Origin: Taxillus chinensis
Taxonomy: Eukaryota > Streptophyta > Magnoliopsida > Santalales > Loranthaceae
Assembly: GCA_023512835.1 (NCBI GenBank)
Contig: CM042087.1
Span: forward strand, 42,588,017 to 42,652,016
DNA: 64,000 bases
Reading direction: 5' to 3'
Shown here: one piece after another, positions 36,421-47,808 of the stretch
How the letters are laid out: the number at the start of each line of letters is the position of its first letter
Position numbering within the stretch: position 1 is the stretch's first letter
Translations under genes and position numbers: made by a program
The notes under the pieces: generated by a model
Seen by the model: the letters and a program-made list of their open reading frames with translations, nothing else
Database searches by the model: none
What the model was told of the DNA's origin: nothing

Positions 36421-39400
36421 TTAATGTTTTAAAGTTTTTTTTATCTTGTTTTATTGCTTGGGCCCTAGATTTTAATTTTGTTTTAAAATAAGTTTTTTTA
36501 AAAATTTGATTTAAAAAAATAGAATTCATGTTAAATTTTAATTTTTAAAAATAAGTTTTATTTGATAAAAAAATTGTGTTTTAAAAAGAACATTTTATAA
36601 TTGAATTTTATAATAATTTAAAAAATGAAATATGATAGTTTCATGTAATAAAGTAGAGAAAATGTAAAAATAAAATATTTTTGCCTTTGAGTTTATATTT
36701 TAAAATAAAAATAGTTATAAATCATTTTAAAAAATAAACGTGAGACTGGTGTTTTGAAAATTTAGAATTAAAAATAAAATTAGTTATAAATAGTTTTTTC
36801 AAAATGATTGTCAAACTTATGTGTTTTTAAAATAGAATTTAAAATTTAATTACATTATAATGCTTTAGGACCCATGTTTATAGAATTTGAAAACATAATG
36901 TTGTTTCAAAAAAAAAAAGTAACAAACATAACATATAATTCAAATGTCAATTCCAATAAAGATTCAAATTATAAAATCAAAACATAAAAACAAAAATATA
37001 CCAAGATTCATGATTGTAATTATTATTATTATTATGTTACACCTTTTTCTACATGAAGTGATAAAGTTATTGGTTTGAAAATACTTGAGTTTTTCTTTGG
37101 TGTTATTTATTTTTAAATTTTATTTTAATTTTAAAAAATTTATTTTGGTTTTTTAAAATTTTATCCTTTTTATACTTTGTTGTTTGACACCATCATATTT
37201 TAGTTTTAATGGTTTCTTATGTAATGAATGGTTACTTTTGGTCACTTTACACGATTTAATTTTTGTAAATTATTTGAGAATGAACTCAATTTGTCGATGG
37301 TAGTTGGCATCCACTTTACTTGTCATGCTTGCCAATTGCGCCCGTCATTTATTTAACAAACCTATTAGTTGTGGAGGTTGATGAGTCAATTGGTGGGTGG
37401 AAGAATTAGCCATTCACCAAAAATGTGTTTGTTAACGATTTAACCTCATTTAATGCTTTTTTCTTTTATTTTATGCTTCATTTTAAGAGTAAAAAATTTA
37501 TTTTGTAAAAAAAACTTTTTGTATTTTCAAATTCTCCTATAAATAAATATAAATAAAATTTAAATATGAAAGAGCTGGAAATGCCCTTATAGAAATATTA
37601 AAAAAAAAAAACATGACATCGTTTGTGTGTGTGCATGTGAAAACAACGCACACAACTCGTCACAACACCAAGGCCATATGCTTTGTTTTGTTCAAAAGTG
37701 TATTTAAAACTTCAAATAAAAAGTTTATTTAAAATTGAAACTAAAAGTTCACAATCACTCCAAAACACAAATTTACATGTTTTTTAAACAGGGAGTTAAC
37801 TTCAACTTTCCGTTATGGCTCTTCAATATTGGAAATCACAAGTTCACGTTTCATAACCTTCAATTGAAAAATCATTTAAACTCAAAGTTTACGTTAAATA
37901 TTAGTCACTCCGCAACTTTAACATTTTATTGTGAATCTTGCATATCCTTTCATAATTAACTTTACCAAAAACAATCAATCGATTCCAATGCCTCCTACTA
38001 TGATGACTACACTTTTCATCACAACAAGTTATTTATTAGCATAGTTTCTATCTCAAAGACAAAACCTCTAAAGTCATAATGTATGCCATCAAGAAACCCA
38101 AAACTTTGCGAACTCACCCTAAATCACAAAAAATAATTTTACACTTATATGTCATGTTTAAGTCAACACACACGCACGCACACACGCACACACACAGCCC
38201 CAAATTTTAATATTAACAAGATCCCAAAAAAAAACATTAACATGAACTCCAATTCCTTGTGTTATTCAAATTCATCAATAAAAATTCAAATCCAAACCAA
38301 AAAATGTAACCTACTAATAATATTTCATCAACAATCCTTCTACGTTAATTTAACAAGTATAACCAAAGAGAAGCATACATAGTGAAGCCCTACCTCAAAC
38401 ATAGATGAAAAATGAGAAAGAATTGACAACTCTAATAACGATCCAACAAATTTGACAATAATTATTCCTTGAATTCCCTATTCCATCAAACACACAAGGG
38501 AAAAAAACATAAATGCTTATTAACATTTAATTTATTTTTATATTTAAATATTATAGATAAATTTAAAAGTACTCTAATAGGCCACAAACTTTGATTTAAG
38601 CCTAACCACAATAAAAAAATTATCAACAGACACATTATTGTATAGGTATGTGTTTGATTTAAAACTCACTTTTATAACAAATATCGTGGCAAATACTTAA
38701 CTACAATCCAATCCAAACATAAATATTTACATGACCAACTCTCAAAGGAACTTTAAACCGATTAACTATGTGACATAATTTCCACCATCCTTTGTATAAT
38801 AAAATTTATTATCGTCCAAGCAAAACCATGAAGCTTAAGACAAACACCTATGCTATTTTCATAAAGGGGCAATGATTCCTTATCACCTATTGTACAATTT
38901 CACACAAAATCTTTCCTTTATCATTATAAACTTGAATACTCTCTTGTTTGTACCCCACGTTTGAACATTGGTATGGATTGTTGGCATAGAACCTCTTTTA
39001 CATTACATCAATAAGAGGGTTGAAAATTGCCAAGGTAACCTCTACATTTCTTAGTATATGACTATCATTCTATGGCTTTCAAAGGTTATTCACCTTGGTC
39101 GTTCTCAAGTGATTATATGTGAACTTGAGTTGAGGGATTATGTTATGTATTTGTGGGTATTACGAAGATGTAGAATAGTATTTAACAAAAACCTCCAAAT
39201 TATTGTGCAAAGGGAGATAAAATTCCATTAAAATTCACATTGCGTATATAGAATATATCACCAATCAATAACTTAATAGTAAAGAGGATAATTGACCAAC
39301 CTTATACAAACTTGTTGAGAATCGAAATCATTCTCTTAATGCGCTTAAAACAAGACAAAATCAACCTACACACGTATCCAATTAGTTAACACTAACCCAT

Positions 39401-39900
39401 GTTGGGTGTCTCATGGGTCATGTCAAGCATCATATGCGTTAGGTTTCTAACAAAGTACCATAAAACATAATAACTCATGTATTTGTGTTCGAAGCTCTGT
39501 CATTTTTATTTGATAAAAAGAATTTTCAATAAATTAACCTTCACGTTCAAAAAATGTGTTAGAATATATGTTGATGATTTGCTTAAATAAACTAACAAAT
39601 GTGTAATTGCATATTCCTACTTCTTTATTTTTTAAATTTTTTTATGCCATTGTAAATCTAAATATAATAAAAATGCTAGGATTACATAATCCATACAACT
39701 CCAATAATATAAGATTACTAAAATAATAATAATAAATTATTCATATATCCTCTGCTGATGTAATATTTTATTGTCAGGCTTTCATGCTCCTTAATATAAA
39801 TTTTCCCATAAAATTTACAGTCATCAAATTCATAAAGAGCCAATCGGCTGACCCAGGCGGCCAGGCCTCACATTTAAACGGGTAGAACATTCATTTGTTG
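36421..39900. other. AT-rich intergenic DNA, probably decayed repeats
   Basis: About 3.5 kb with no coding frame of any length that looks real. It has short A/T runs, a CACACGCACGCACACACG run near 38,166, and a long moderately AT-rich stretch from 37,700 to 39,420 that looks like old retroelement DNA but shows no protein motif. Confidence 0.45.
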
Positions 39901-39904
39901 TCAC

Positions 39905-39910
39905 CACGTG
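39905..39910 (+). promoter_or_regulatory. G-box in the NDUFB2 upstream region
   Basis: CACGTG in the context CCACGTGG, about 180 bases before the NDUFB2 reading frame. This is a bZIP/bHLH binding motif. Its role is inferred from position only. Confidence 0.45.
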
Positions 39911-40036
39911 GCGTGGCGCTCTCCCCAACCCATCCTTCATTTCTAGTGCAGAGACTGTTCTCTTCTGAGTGAGTCATCATCATCGACCTGAAGGCTGACT
40001 CTGTGTTTCCCCTGAGGCTGAGACTACCAGGGCTTC

Positions 40037-40037
<1 letters not shown>

Positions 40038-40086
<49 letters not shown>
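40038..40086 (+). repeat. (GA)n microsatellite abutting the NDUFB2 frame
   Basis: An uninterrupted GA run of about 23 units ends directly at the GTGGGAGGAGGT that opens the NDUFB2 coding region. In frame it encodes only Arg and Glu, with a TAG stop at its left edge (40037-40039). Confidence 0.95.
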
Positions 40087-40089
<3 letters not shown>

Positions 40090-41239
40090 AGGAGGTCACG
40101 GACATGGAGAAGGAGGCACGACGTATAAGGGTTTAACGCTGTATCCCCCGAAGAAATGGCATTCCATCACCGGAAAGGGCATGTGCGCCATCATGTGGTA
40201 ACAATAATAACCAAACCCTGCGCTGATCTGTTGAAAAACACCATCTTAATTTGCGTAATCGTACGAACGATTTTGACATTGAAGTTTATTATTGTCGCAT
40301 GCCCATAAAGCTATAGATGTTTGATTTGATCCGAGGGTTCGTCTGTCGCGCTGTCCTTGTTTCTTGTTGCTGCCCTACAATATAACTCTGCTGGGTCTAG
40401 TCTTTTGATCTTAGGCGTCAGGAGAACGGTTGTCACAAGCTTAAGGTGGAAGATAATGTGAAACACTGAAACTGCAAAACTTGTTTTTGGTTTTGATGAT
40501 AAATTCCAGCCGTTTCGGTGACATAATAAGGTTTGTTTGAACCAATTGGAAGTTGGCATTACCTTTCTTGATTGCATGTCTTAGAAATCCCCATATTAAT
40601 GTGTATTTGGTTCGAACCAATGATGATGAATGAAGCGATTGATGGCTTTTTTTTTTTTGATTCTTATATCTCAATCATTTTACAGATTGTGGAAACCTAT
40701 TTATTTTTAATATGATATTTTGTAATCCGGGCTGCATTTACGTGAACATAGTAATGTTATCTGTAAAATTGATCACCATATAGAGGTGCCACTAGAAATA
40801 TTAGCACCTGCAGCCTACCAAAGTAAATGTAAAGATAAGTATGCATATTTTGAAGCTTTGAAAGGCCATTCCAGGCTAAAAGCCTGAAATCTGACATACT
40901 GCTTTGGTTTCACAATTTCTAGATTTGCAGCTGTAAAAAGACGGTCGTGTTTGCACCTCAACTCTTGATGATGTAAAACTGTTGTTTTGACTTTTCAGGT
41001 TTTGGGTACTCTACAGGGCTAAGAAAGATGGTCCAGTATTACTGGTAGGCTCCAGATCTAGTTTCATTTTACATTGATTAACGACCCAGAACAAGTGAAC
41101 AACACTCCCCCCCACCACCACACACACACACACACTGAGCACCATTCTCTTGTTGTGATTCATTTGAATATTATAGGGTTGGAGACATCCTTGGGAGGGC
41201 CACGAGGGTCATTCACATGAACATGAACATGAACATTGA
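40085..41239 (+). CDS. NADH dehydrogenase (complex I) subunit NDUFB2-like
   Basis: Three exons (40085-40197, 40999-41044, 41177-41239) encode about 73 residues. The sequence reads GGGHGHGEGGTTYKG, LTLYPPKKWHSITGKGMCAI, then MWFWVLYRAKKDGPVLLGW and a His/Glu-rich tail. This is the plant NDUFB2 homologue, an accessory subunit in the membrane arm of mitochondrial complex I with one short hydrophobic segment (about residues 35-43). The codon at the expected start is GTG, not ATG. The upstream frame is closed by TAG at 40037 with no ATG between, and the first in-frame ATG lies at 40181, within the conserved core. The GTG has A at -3 and G at +4, a context that could allow non-AUG initiation. The gene may instead be mutated or the base wrong. 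Confidence 0.85.
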
Positions 41240-41704
41240 AGTGAGGTAATTTTGGTGACATCTAACAACTCATTCTATAATTTTTTTTTTGTCTGCCTTC
41301 TTCTAAAATTGAGCCTAGAGTGATGAGTTTATTGAATATTGTGTTACATAAGCTGCATTTGTGAAGGGATACATATGCAAAGATCCCGGAAGCTTTAACT
41401 AATTCATCCTCAGACAGATATTTAAACAAATGTGAGATAAGAATTGAGTAATCAGCATATAATTGCAAAATTCTCTCTGGTAGTGTTATGAGAGAGTAGA
41501 AGATGGATTAATTACTAAGGCATATTCTCCTTTATTCATTATATAATATATCTTCTTTGTTCCAGTTTGATGAATAAGGTGATCACAAGATGTATCTTGC
41601 CAGGTGCATCTATTTTGATGTTTAGTGTTGAAAAGAGGAATATAGCTTTAATTTGGAAGGACAAAGAATATTTGTAGGATTGTGTCGTGTTTATGTGGTA
41701 CAAC

Positions 41705-42235
41705 TGTAATAGGGCTGGTTAGAGGATCAGGTGTTTGGAGTAGGAGAATCCACAAAACCAATAATATTTCTTTGGGGCAGGGATTTAAGCTCTCGTAGGG
41801 CCTTGTTCTGATTCTGTTTACCTATTTTGGATGAGTATATGTGATGGCAGAAACGGAATGGGAAAGAGTGTTTTTTCCAGGCAAACCAACCTCCAGGAAC
41901 AGCAATATGCTTAATAAAACATTTTTTTGATAGATAAAAGACTTAATTAGAAATATGCTTAATAAAACATTAATCCCCCCTTTCACATTATTGCCTACAG
42001 AATATATACAAAGTACTCCCTTTACTCCTATGAAAAAGCAGTAAAGCATAACTCTAAAATGTAGCCCTCAATCACCTACAAACTAGAAACAGTAAAACAA
42101 CCACTGGCCGGAAACAATGCTTAGTCTCCCACTACTAAGCAACTGGCCCGAGCAGATAAATGTGTCCAGCATGGACCTATTTTGACATACAAAACAACAT
42201 TAAAATTTAAATTAAGAAATACGGTAGGCATAACA
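41705..42235 (-). repeat. 3' LTR of the Ty3/gypsy element
   Basis: Shares long colinear stretches with 46439-46812 (for example TTACCTATTTTGGATGAG, CCACTACTAAGCAACT). It carries an internal duplication around ATATGCTTAATAAAACATT and about 100 bases near 42,000-42,090 that are absent from the other LTR. Confidence 0.9.
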
Positions 42236-42247
42236 TTTCTTCCCCTT
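42236..42247 (-). other. Polypurine tract
   Basis: On the element strand AAGGGGAAGAAA directly precedes the 3' LTR, as expected for plus-strand DNA priming. Confidence 0.85.
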
Positions 42248-42434
42248 AATTTATGCCTTTCCCCTCAGAGTTGAATTCTGGAAAACGAATCTCCAAGAGT
42301 TCTGCATCCTTCAAAGTGGCATCTAATGGGGCTAGCCCTTTCGAGTAATCCAAGACCTCATATTTGCGTTGCCGAATGCGCTGATCTAGTATTGATTGGG
42401 ACCAAGCTTCAATTGACTCCTTGCCGTCATGCAC
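42246..42434 (-). pseudogene. Chromodomain-like C-terminal tail
   Basis: Same frame as the integrase C-terminus, separated from it by a single stop codon. It reads SILDQRIRQRKYEVLDYSKG and DATLKDAELLEIRFPEF, the usual terminal module of chromovirus integrases. It ends at the polypurine tract. Confidence 0.7.
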
Positions 42435-43357
42435 TTATGGATGCTGAAATTGGACTTGTACACTGGAACCCACTTTCTTCTTTAAACAAGACACATGAAA
42501 AATAGGATGGATGCTTGAATCACTGGACAACTTGAGCTTGTAAGCCACACTTCCAGTTTTCTCCAGAACTTCAAATGGCTCATAATACCTTGGTGCTAAT
42601 TTGAGGTTTTTGCGAAGTGAAATTGAGATTTGTTTATATGGCTGCAAGCACAAGTAAACAAAACCCCCCATCTCAGAACCTCTTTCACTGTGATGGGCAT
42701 CATCAAATATCTTCATTTGGTGTTGTGCAATATGTAATTGCCTCCTTAATTCCTTAAGAATCTGGTCACGTTCAAATAGTTCTTTATCTACTGACTCAAC
42801 AGTATTTGCTCCAGGTATATAAGATTGAAGAGTTGGTGGAGGCCGGCCAAAAACAACCTCATAAGGGGTCTTCTTAGTCAAGGTGTGAGTACTGGTATTG
42901 GAACAATACTCTGCCCAGGGTTGCCAACCTTTGGTTTATCTCCCACAAAACACCTCAAATACATCTCTACAGTATGATTTACCACTTCCATTTGTCCATC
43001 TGTTTGGGGGTGATACCTTGAAGAGAAATTAAAATTTGTGCCTTGCAGACAGAATAGCTCCTTCCAAAATGCACTGATGAAGACTGGATCTCGATCACAT
43101 AATATAGATTTTAGAAGCCCATATAATTTTAAAACATTATTCAAGAAAACCTGAGCAACTGATGTTGAGGTATATGGATGAGATATGGGGATAAAATGTG
43201 CAGACTTAACAAATGATCTGCAACCACAAAGATTGTGGTCTTCCGCCTTGAAGCTAGAAATCCATAGATATATAAGTCCACACTTGCTCAGGTTGAAGAG
43301 GCTGAAGGAGCCCTGCTGGGGTTGTATTTTACCATTTTTGACCCTAGTAAGTGTCAC
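42435..43357 (-). pseudogene. Retrotransposon integrase
   Basis: Contains the core stretch AHFIPISHPYTSTSVAQVFL, the catalytic Asp in ILCDRDPVF and RYHPQTDGQMEVVNH. A frame change near 42,880 is followed by TPYEVVFGRPPP and the C-terminal FEVLEKTGSVAYKLKL and SIHPIFHVSCLKK blocks, ending at a stop at 42435. Confidence 0.85.
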
Positions 43358-43738
43358 ACTGCTTAATAAACTCTTGAATATCCCTTTTCATGCCACTCCA
43401 AAAGATCACGGAATTAATTCATTGGAGAGTCTTATGATATCCCTCATGGATACTTGAATGCATTTCCTCGTAATAGTTGGAATTAGTGTAGACCCAGCCA
43501 AAATAAATATTCTATTCTTTCAGTACAGAACACCTTCTTTATAATTCCAAGGTCCTTTAGCTTCATCACATTGCACACGTTTCACTATTTCTTGCAATTT
43601 ATTGTTATTCTGGACTTCTCTGATAGGAATAACTGAATTGGGAATTAGGTGTGAAATTGCTGAAATGCTGCGCCACTCCTCTCTGAGAAAGTGCATCAGC
43701 AACTAAATTTTTTTCCTGATTTATAGTCCACTACAAAG

Positions 43739-44050
43739 TCATATCCCATGAGATTCATCGACCATCTTTGTTGAGCTGGAGCAGTAATCTTCTGTTACCA
43801 CAAGTACTTCAAGCTTCTTTGAGAAGTTTTCACAATAAATCTTTGCCCCAGAAGGTGATGTTTCCACTTTTGAATAGCCATGGCAAGAGCCAACATTTCG
43901 TTTATCATAAGTGGAAAGAAATAGGCTTTTCCTGTGCAATGCATGACTATAAAAAGAAATAGGCCTCTTTTCTTGCATAAGTACCCCTCTGACTCCGGTT
44001 CCAGATGCATCAAATTCCACAATAAATGTCTGAAAAATCCGGCAAAGCAA
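43739..44050 (-). pseudogene. Retrotransposon RNase H region, frameshifted
   Basis: One frame gives FIVEFDASGTGVRGVLMQ and RPISFYSHAL; the rest of the domain (EMLALAMAIQKWKHHLLGQ) continues in another frame. Confidence 0.75.
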
Positions 44051-44110
44051 GCACAGGAAGTTGTGTCATTTCCATTTTGAATTCACTAAACTAGCCTCTA
44101 AGCTTTCATT

Positions 44111-44886
44111 TCATTTGAAACATCTTTTCAACATATTTGTTAGTGGACCAGCAATATTCCCATATTTCTGAATGAATTTTCTGTAATATCCTGTCAACCT
44201 CAAGAATCCCTGTAATGCCTTCAATGTTGCTGGTTTGGGCCAATCGGTCATAAGTGAAACGTTTTCTAAATCAACTTCCCCTTCATGATTGATCACATGT
44301 CCCAGATACTTTACCTCAGTTGTCCAAAGCTGCTCTTTTCCGTCTTGATGAACAATTGATGTAAGTGCAATAAAGAAAATATTTTTTCTAGATGTTCTAG
44401 GTGTTCTTTCAATGTCTTGCTGTAAATCAATATCATTGAAAAAAACCAAGACAAACTTATAGAGGAGTTCATTAATGACTGAAATGTTGAAGGGGTATTC
44501 ATCAACCCAAATGGCATGACAAGGAATTCATAGTGGCCTTGGTGTGTGCGAAAAGCCATGTACATGGAATAGGAATTTTATCCTTCACTGACTGTAGTGT
44601 GCGTGAAAAGTGGTGTGTGCGAAAAGGCCATGTAAATGGCATGACAAGTAACTCATCAATAAGTGGAATAGGAAATTTATCCTTCACTGTGGCACGGCAC
44701 GATTAAGACTATGTACATTCGCCCTGAGCCATCATGTTTTTTAACTAACACCACTGGCAAAGAATAAGGGCTGTTGCTTGGTCTGATAACTTTAGATTTT
44801 AGAAGATCAGTAACCACTCTCAATTTCTACTTTTTGATAATGTGGGTACCTGTAGGGCTGCAACAATATTGGCTCAATACTCTCTT
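44111..44886 (-). pseudogene. Retrotransposon reverse transcriptase, degenerate
   Basis: Visible motifs are HQGHYEFLVMPFGLMNTPST and, after a frame change, the region before ILIYSKTLKEHLEHL, where the catalytic F-x-D-D motif has become FFSM. Downstream KYLGHVINHEGEVD and LTGYYRKFIQKYG continue the domain. A tandem duplication near 44,560-44,650 repeats the AFRTHH/KDKFPIP stretch. The enzyme cannot be active. Confidence 0.85.
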
Positions 44887-45636
44887 TCAACTAAATCTGA
44901 TGGTCATGGGTTCTTTTAGGTGGCAGCCCTTTTGGTTCCTGAAAAGTATGTTGGTATTTTTTAAAAAATCCTTCAAATCTGTATTTGTCACCTGGAAAGA
45001 AAAATCTAGGTTAATCTTTTTTTCTTTTTCTTTTTCTGACATTGATATAGATTTATGCTGCAAAAAAGTCCCTTTTTCATGCTCTTTTGCCATTTCCTCC
45101 CTTCCAACAACTTTATCATCAGGAACCTTCATTACCTGTAAGTCCAACTTCTTCCCATTAGATGTGAATGTCATCGTTAAATGAGAAAAATCTCACACAA
45201 TCAGCCCCAAGGTTCTCAACTATTGTTTTCCTAGAACTGCTTCATAGCCTTCAAGCGGCAGTATTTAAAAATCTACAAAAATAGGCACTCCTAGCAATTT
45301 CATGCACACCCTATCACAATGCCCAGAGCTTTCTACTACTTCACCATTAGCCACTGCTACCTTAAACTTCCCTTCGGTGTTAGGAATCAACTCACTTTTC
45401 GTGCAAGTTTGCTATTAAAAAAATTATGGGTGCTTCCAGAATCTTTAGAAAAGCTACCCTCTGATGATTAATCATACCTTGGACCCTCATTGTTTGTGGC
45501 TCTCGTAAACAAACAATAGCATGAATAGAAATTTGGGGTATTTTTTCTTGAGACTCCCTTTTTCCAGTTCTGGGAGATTATCTTCTTCTAGATCATCACT
45601 TGGCCAAGTACCTTTGATTAGGAAAAGTTTCTTGCA
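44887..45636 (-). pseudogene. Retrotransposon protease region, degenerate
   Basis: Retropepsin-type blocks can be read across frames, including LPLEGYEAVLGKQ and DFSHLTMTFTSNGKKLDLQ, with stop codons between them. It is followed by a Lys/Glu-rich linker towards the reverse transcriptase. Confidence 0.6.
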
Positions 45637-46418
45637 TCAATGGCTAGGACCAAGCTTTTCGTTGTAATTAACCCAAATTCCTTTTGATGGTCTGTTGCTT
45701 AGCTCTGTTGGAGAAAGCTTTTTGATGAGCATAGTAGAGTTCCCAGTGTTATTTGAATTGGAAATGGGCCTTCTGCTCTCATTCGAGGAAGATGATTTTT
45801 TTGCACATAGATTGTGTGCCTCATATAGTCGAGCAAGTCCAATGGCCGCCGACAAGTTTTCAGGTTTGGATGCCTTCACATCAACCCTGATTGAATCCTC
45901 GAACCCACTAATAAAACAACCAGCCTGCTGCTCTTGACTTAATTTTCCTGCTCGGCTCAAGAACCTCTCAAATTGAGCCTGATACTCCCTCACTGTATTA
46001 GTTTGCTGGAGCTTTGATAAATCTCCAAAGAAATCCTGGTACTGTGTTGGACCATACCTGAAGTGCAAACCTTCTTTGATAATTCGGAAAACTGATCTTC
46101 TCTATGGGCCCAATTGGTCGTGTCTTCATATCCGTCAAATTCAGGAAAATCCAACTTCACCATTTTTGGCAAATAGGTTACAGCAGTCCCTGTTGTAATA
46201 GAGAGATATTCATGATCATTGGGTCTTCTGCCATCTCGCCTGCACTGATTTTTAGAGGACTCTGCATGGTCATGGCTTCCAGCAACTTGATCAAGCCGAC
46301 TGTTGATGGCTGCAAATAAAATTTGCATTGACTCCATCATTTCCTTGAAGCTACGTTGTTGTTCCTCCTTCAGACTTCCCACCTCAGATCCGAGCTTGTC
46401 GATTTGCTGGTTAGCCAT
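45637..46418 (-). pseudogene. Retrotransposon gag, frameshifted
   Basis: Starts near MANQQIDKLGSE just inside the 5' LTR. It contains VKLDFPEFDGYEDTTNW and, in another frame, KLQQTNTVREYQAQFERFL and GCFISGFEDSIRVDV, the conserved gag blocks of Ty3/gypsy elements. A frame change near 46,040-46,090 breaks it. Confidence 0.8.
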
Positions 46419-46423
46419 GCCTG

Positions 46424-46435
46424 GCTCTGATACCA
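46424..46435 (-). other. Primer binding site, initiator-Met tRNA
   Basis: On the element strand TGGTATCAGAGC lies three bases inside the 5' LTR. This is the standard plant PBS complementary to the 3' end of initiator methionine tRNA. Confidence 0.9.
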
Positions 46436-46438
46436 AGC

Positions 46439-46812
46439 TGTTATGGGTCTGGTTAGAGGATTGGGTGTTGGGAGTAGGAGAAGCCACAAAACAGTAATAT
46501 TTCCTTGGGACAGGGATTTAAGCTTCAGTCGAGCCTTGTTCTGAATCCATTTACCTATTTTGGATGAGTGAAATGTGATGGCAGAAATCAAATGGGAAAG
46601 TATGGTTTTTTGAGGCTAACCCACCTCCAGGAACAGCAATATGCTTAATAAAATATTAATCTCCCCTTTCACATTATTTCGTACAGTAAACAATGCTTAG
46701 TCTCCCACTACTAAGCAACTTCCCGAATAATCAGCAAATAAATGTGTCCAACATGGACTCATTTTGAAAAACAGAATATCATTAAATTAAGAAATAAAGT
46801 GGGCATATAACA
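46439..46812 (-). repeat. 5' LTR of the Ty3/gypsy element
   Basis: On the plus strand it begins TGTTATGGGTCTGG and ends GCATATAACA. It is shorter than its partner by about 157 bases because of indels. Confidence 0.9.
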
Positions 46813-47800
46813 ACATGCTGTTATAGTTTTTGTTTATTCAAATATTCCCTTGGTCCATCTCACTTGTCTGCAGTTAGGGGGCCTGCATGCAAATTCTAGC
46901 TTTAACTCATTTGGAAATATTTAGAGGAAAAATTATACAAAGCCTAGCTTTGATATACGTGTAGCCTAGTCGGTTAAAACTTACAGTATTTACACTAGCG
47001 TTTGCCTGATTGAGTGTATACATTATGTATGCATTGTGTAACTTTCGTTGAGAGTAAAATTAGGTTCCCATTAGTAGGCCAATGGCTATTAAACACTGCC
47101 CTTCTGAATATACAAAACATGTAGGGAAAAGGTATTTATTTATTTATTTATTAACACAAGACTCATGCTAATTGTATATTTATATTTTTTCAGGCATTCC
47201 CTTGAAAAACTGGAGGGATGAGGCTCACGAGTGACCCATTGCCATTTCATTTATGAGTGTTGTTTGAACCATCACGTTTGAACTTTCTCCAATAATACCA
47301 CTGAAGAAGTGCACCTGGCACGCTTTATTAATCTTATGTCTAAATTCACTCTTAACATCTTACTCCATAAATGTAGATTGTGGTTTGATTGCGTGGTTGC
47401 ATTTTTCTTTTTAAAATTTGTTTTTCACACTTTTTAATTGTGCTTGCGGACACATTCGTGTCATTTAGCAATTGATTGCTAATAATTTATGTGTATTAAA
47501 TTATTGAAGAAAAATATGATTATAGATGTTGGTAGCAAGGCCTTTTCTTTCTTCCCCCGCAACATTCTTTAACTGAGACTTGCTTGGGATGATTGTTACT
47601 AACAATTCCATCTGCTTGGTTTTAGAATGACTAATACAATGATGTCCATGTAGAACAATTCCATCTGCTTGGTTTTAGGAAAGCAGAACAAATACCTTAC
47701 AACCAGGCATGAAAGTGTAAGATTTCTAGGGCTGGGTAGAGAGTTTTGAATGCCATTATATGCATAAATAATTTCCCATTATAGAGGTTGGAAGGGTGGG
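46813..47800. other. Intergenic DNA between retroelement and DUF241 gene
   Basis: No gene seen. A direct repeat of CAATTCCATCTGCTTGGTTTTAG occurs near 47,605 and 47,655. A (TTTA)n run lies at about 47,132-47,152. Confidence 0.5.
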
Positions 47801-47808
47801 AACTAGAT

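Larger units (their letters stand above)
41705..46812 (-). mobile_element. Ty3/gypsy LTR retrotransposon, inactive
   Basis: A 5.1-kb element on the minus strand. The 5' LTR is at 46812-46439 and the 3' LTR at 42235-41705, both starting TG and ending CA on the element strand. A primer binding site for initiator-Met tRNA and a polypurine tract flank the interior. Protein order is gag, protease, reverse transcriptase, RNase H, integrase, chromodomain-like tail, which is the Ty3/gypsy (chromovirus-like) order. All domains are broken by stops or frameshifts. The LTRs differ in length (531 against 374 bases) through internal indels. ACAAC precedes the left LTR; the right flank reads ACATG, or ACAAC if the LTR end is set three bases earlier, so the target duplication is imperfect. 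Confidence 0.92.
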
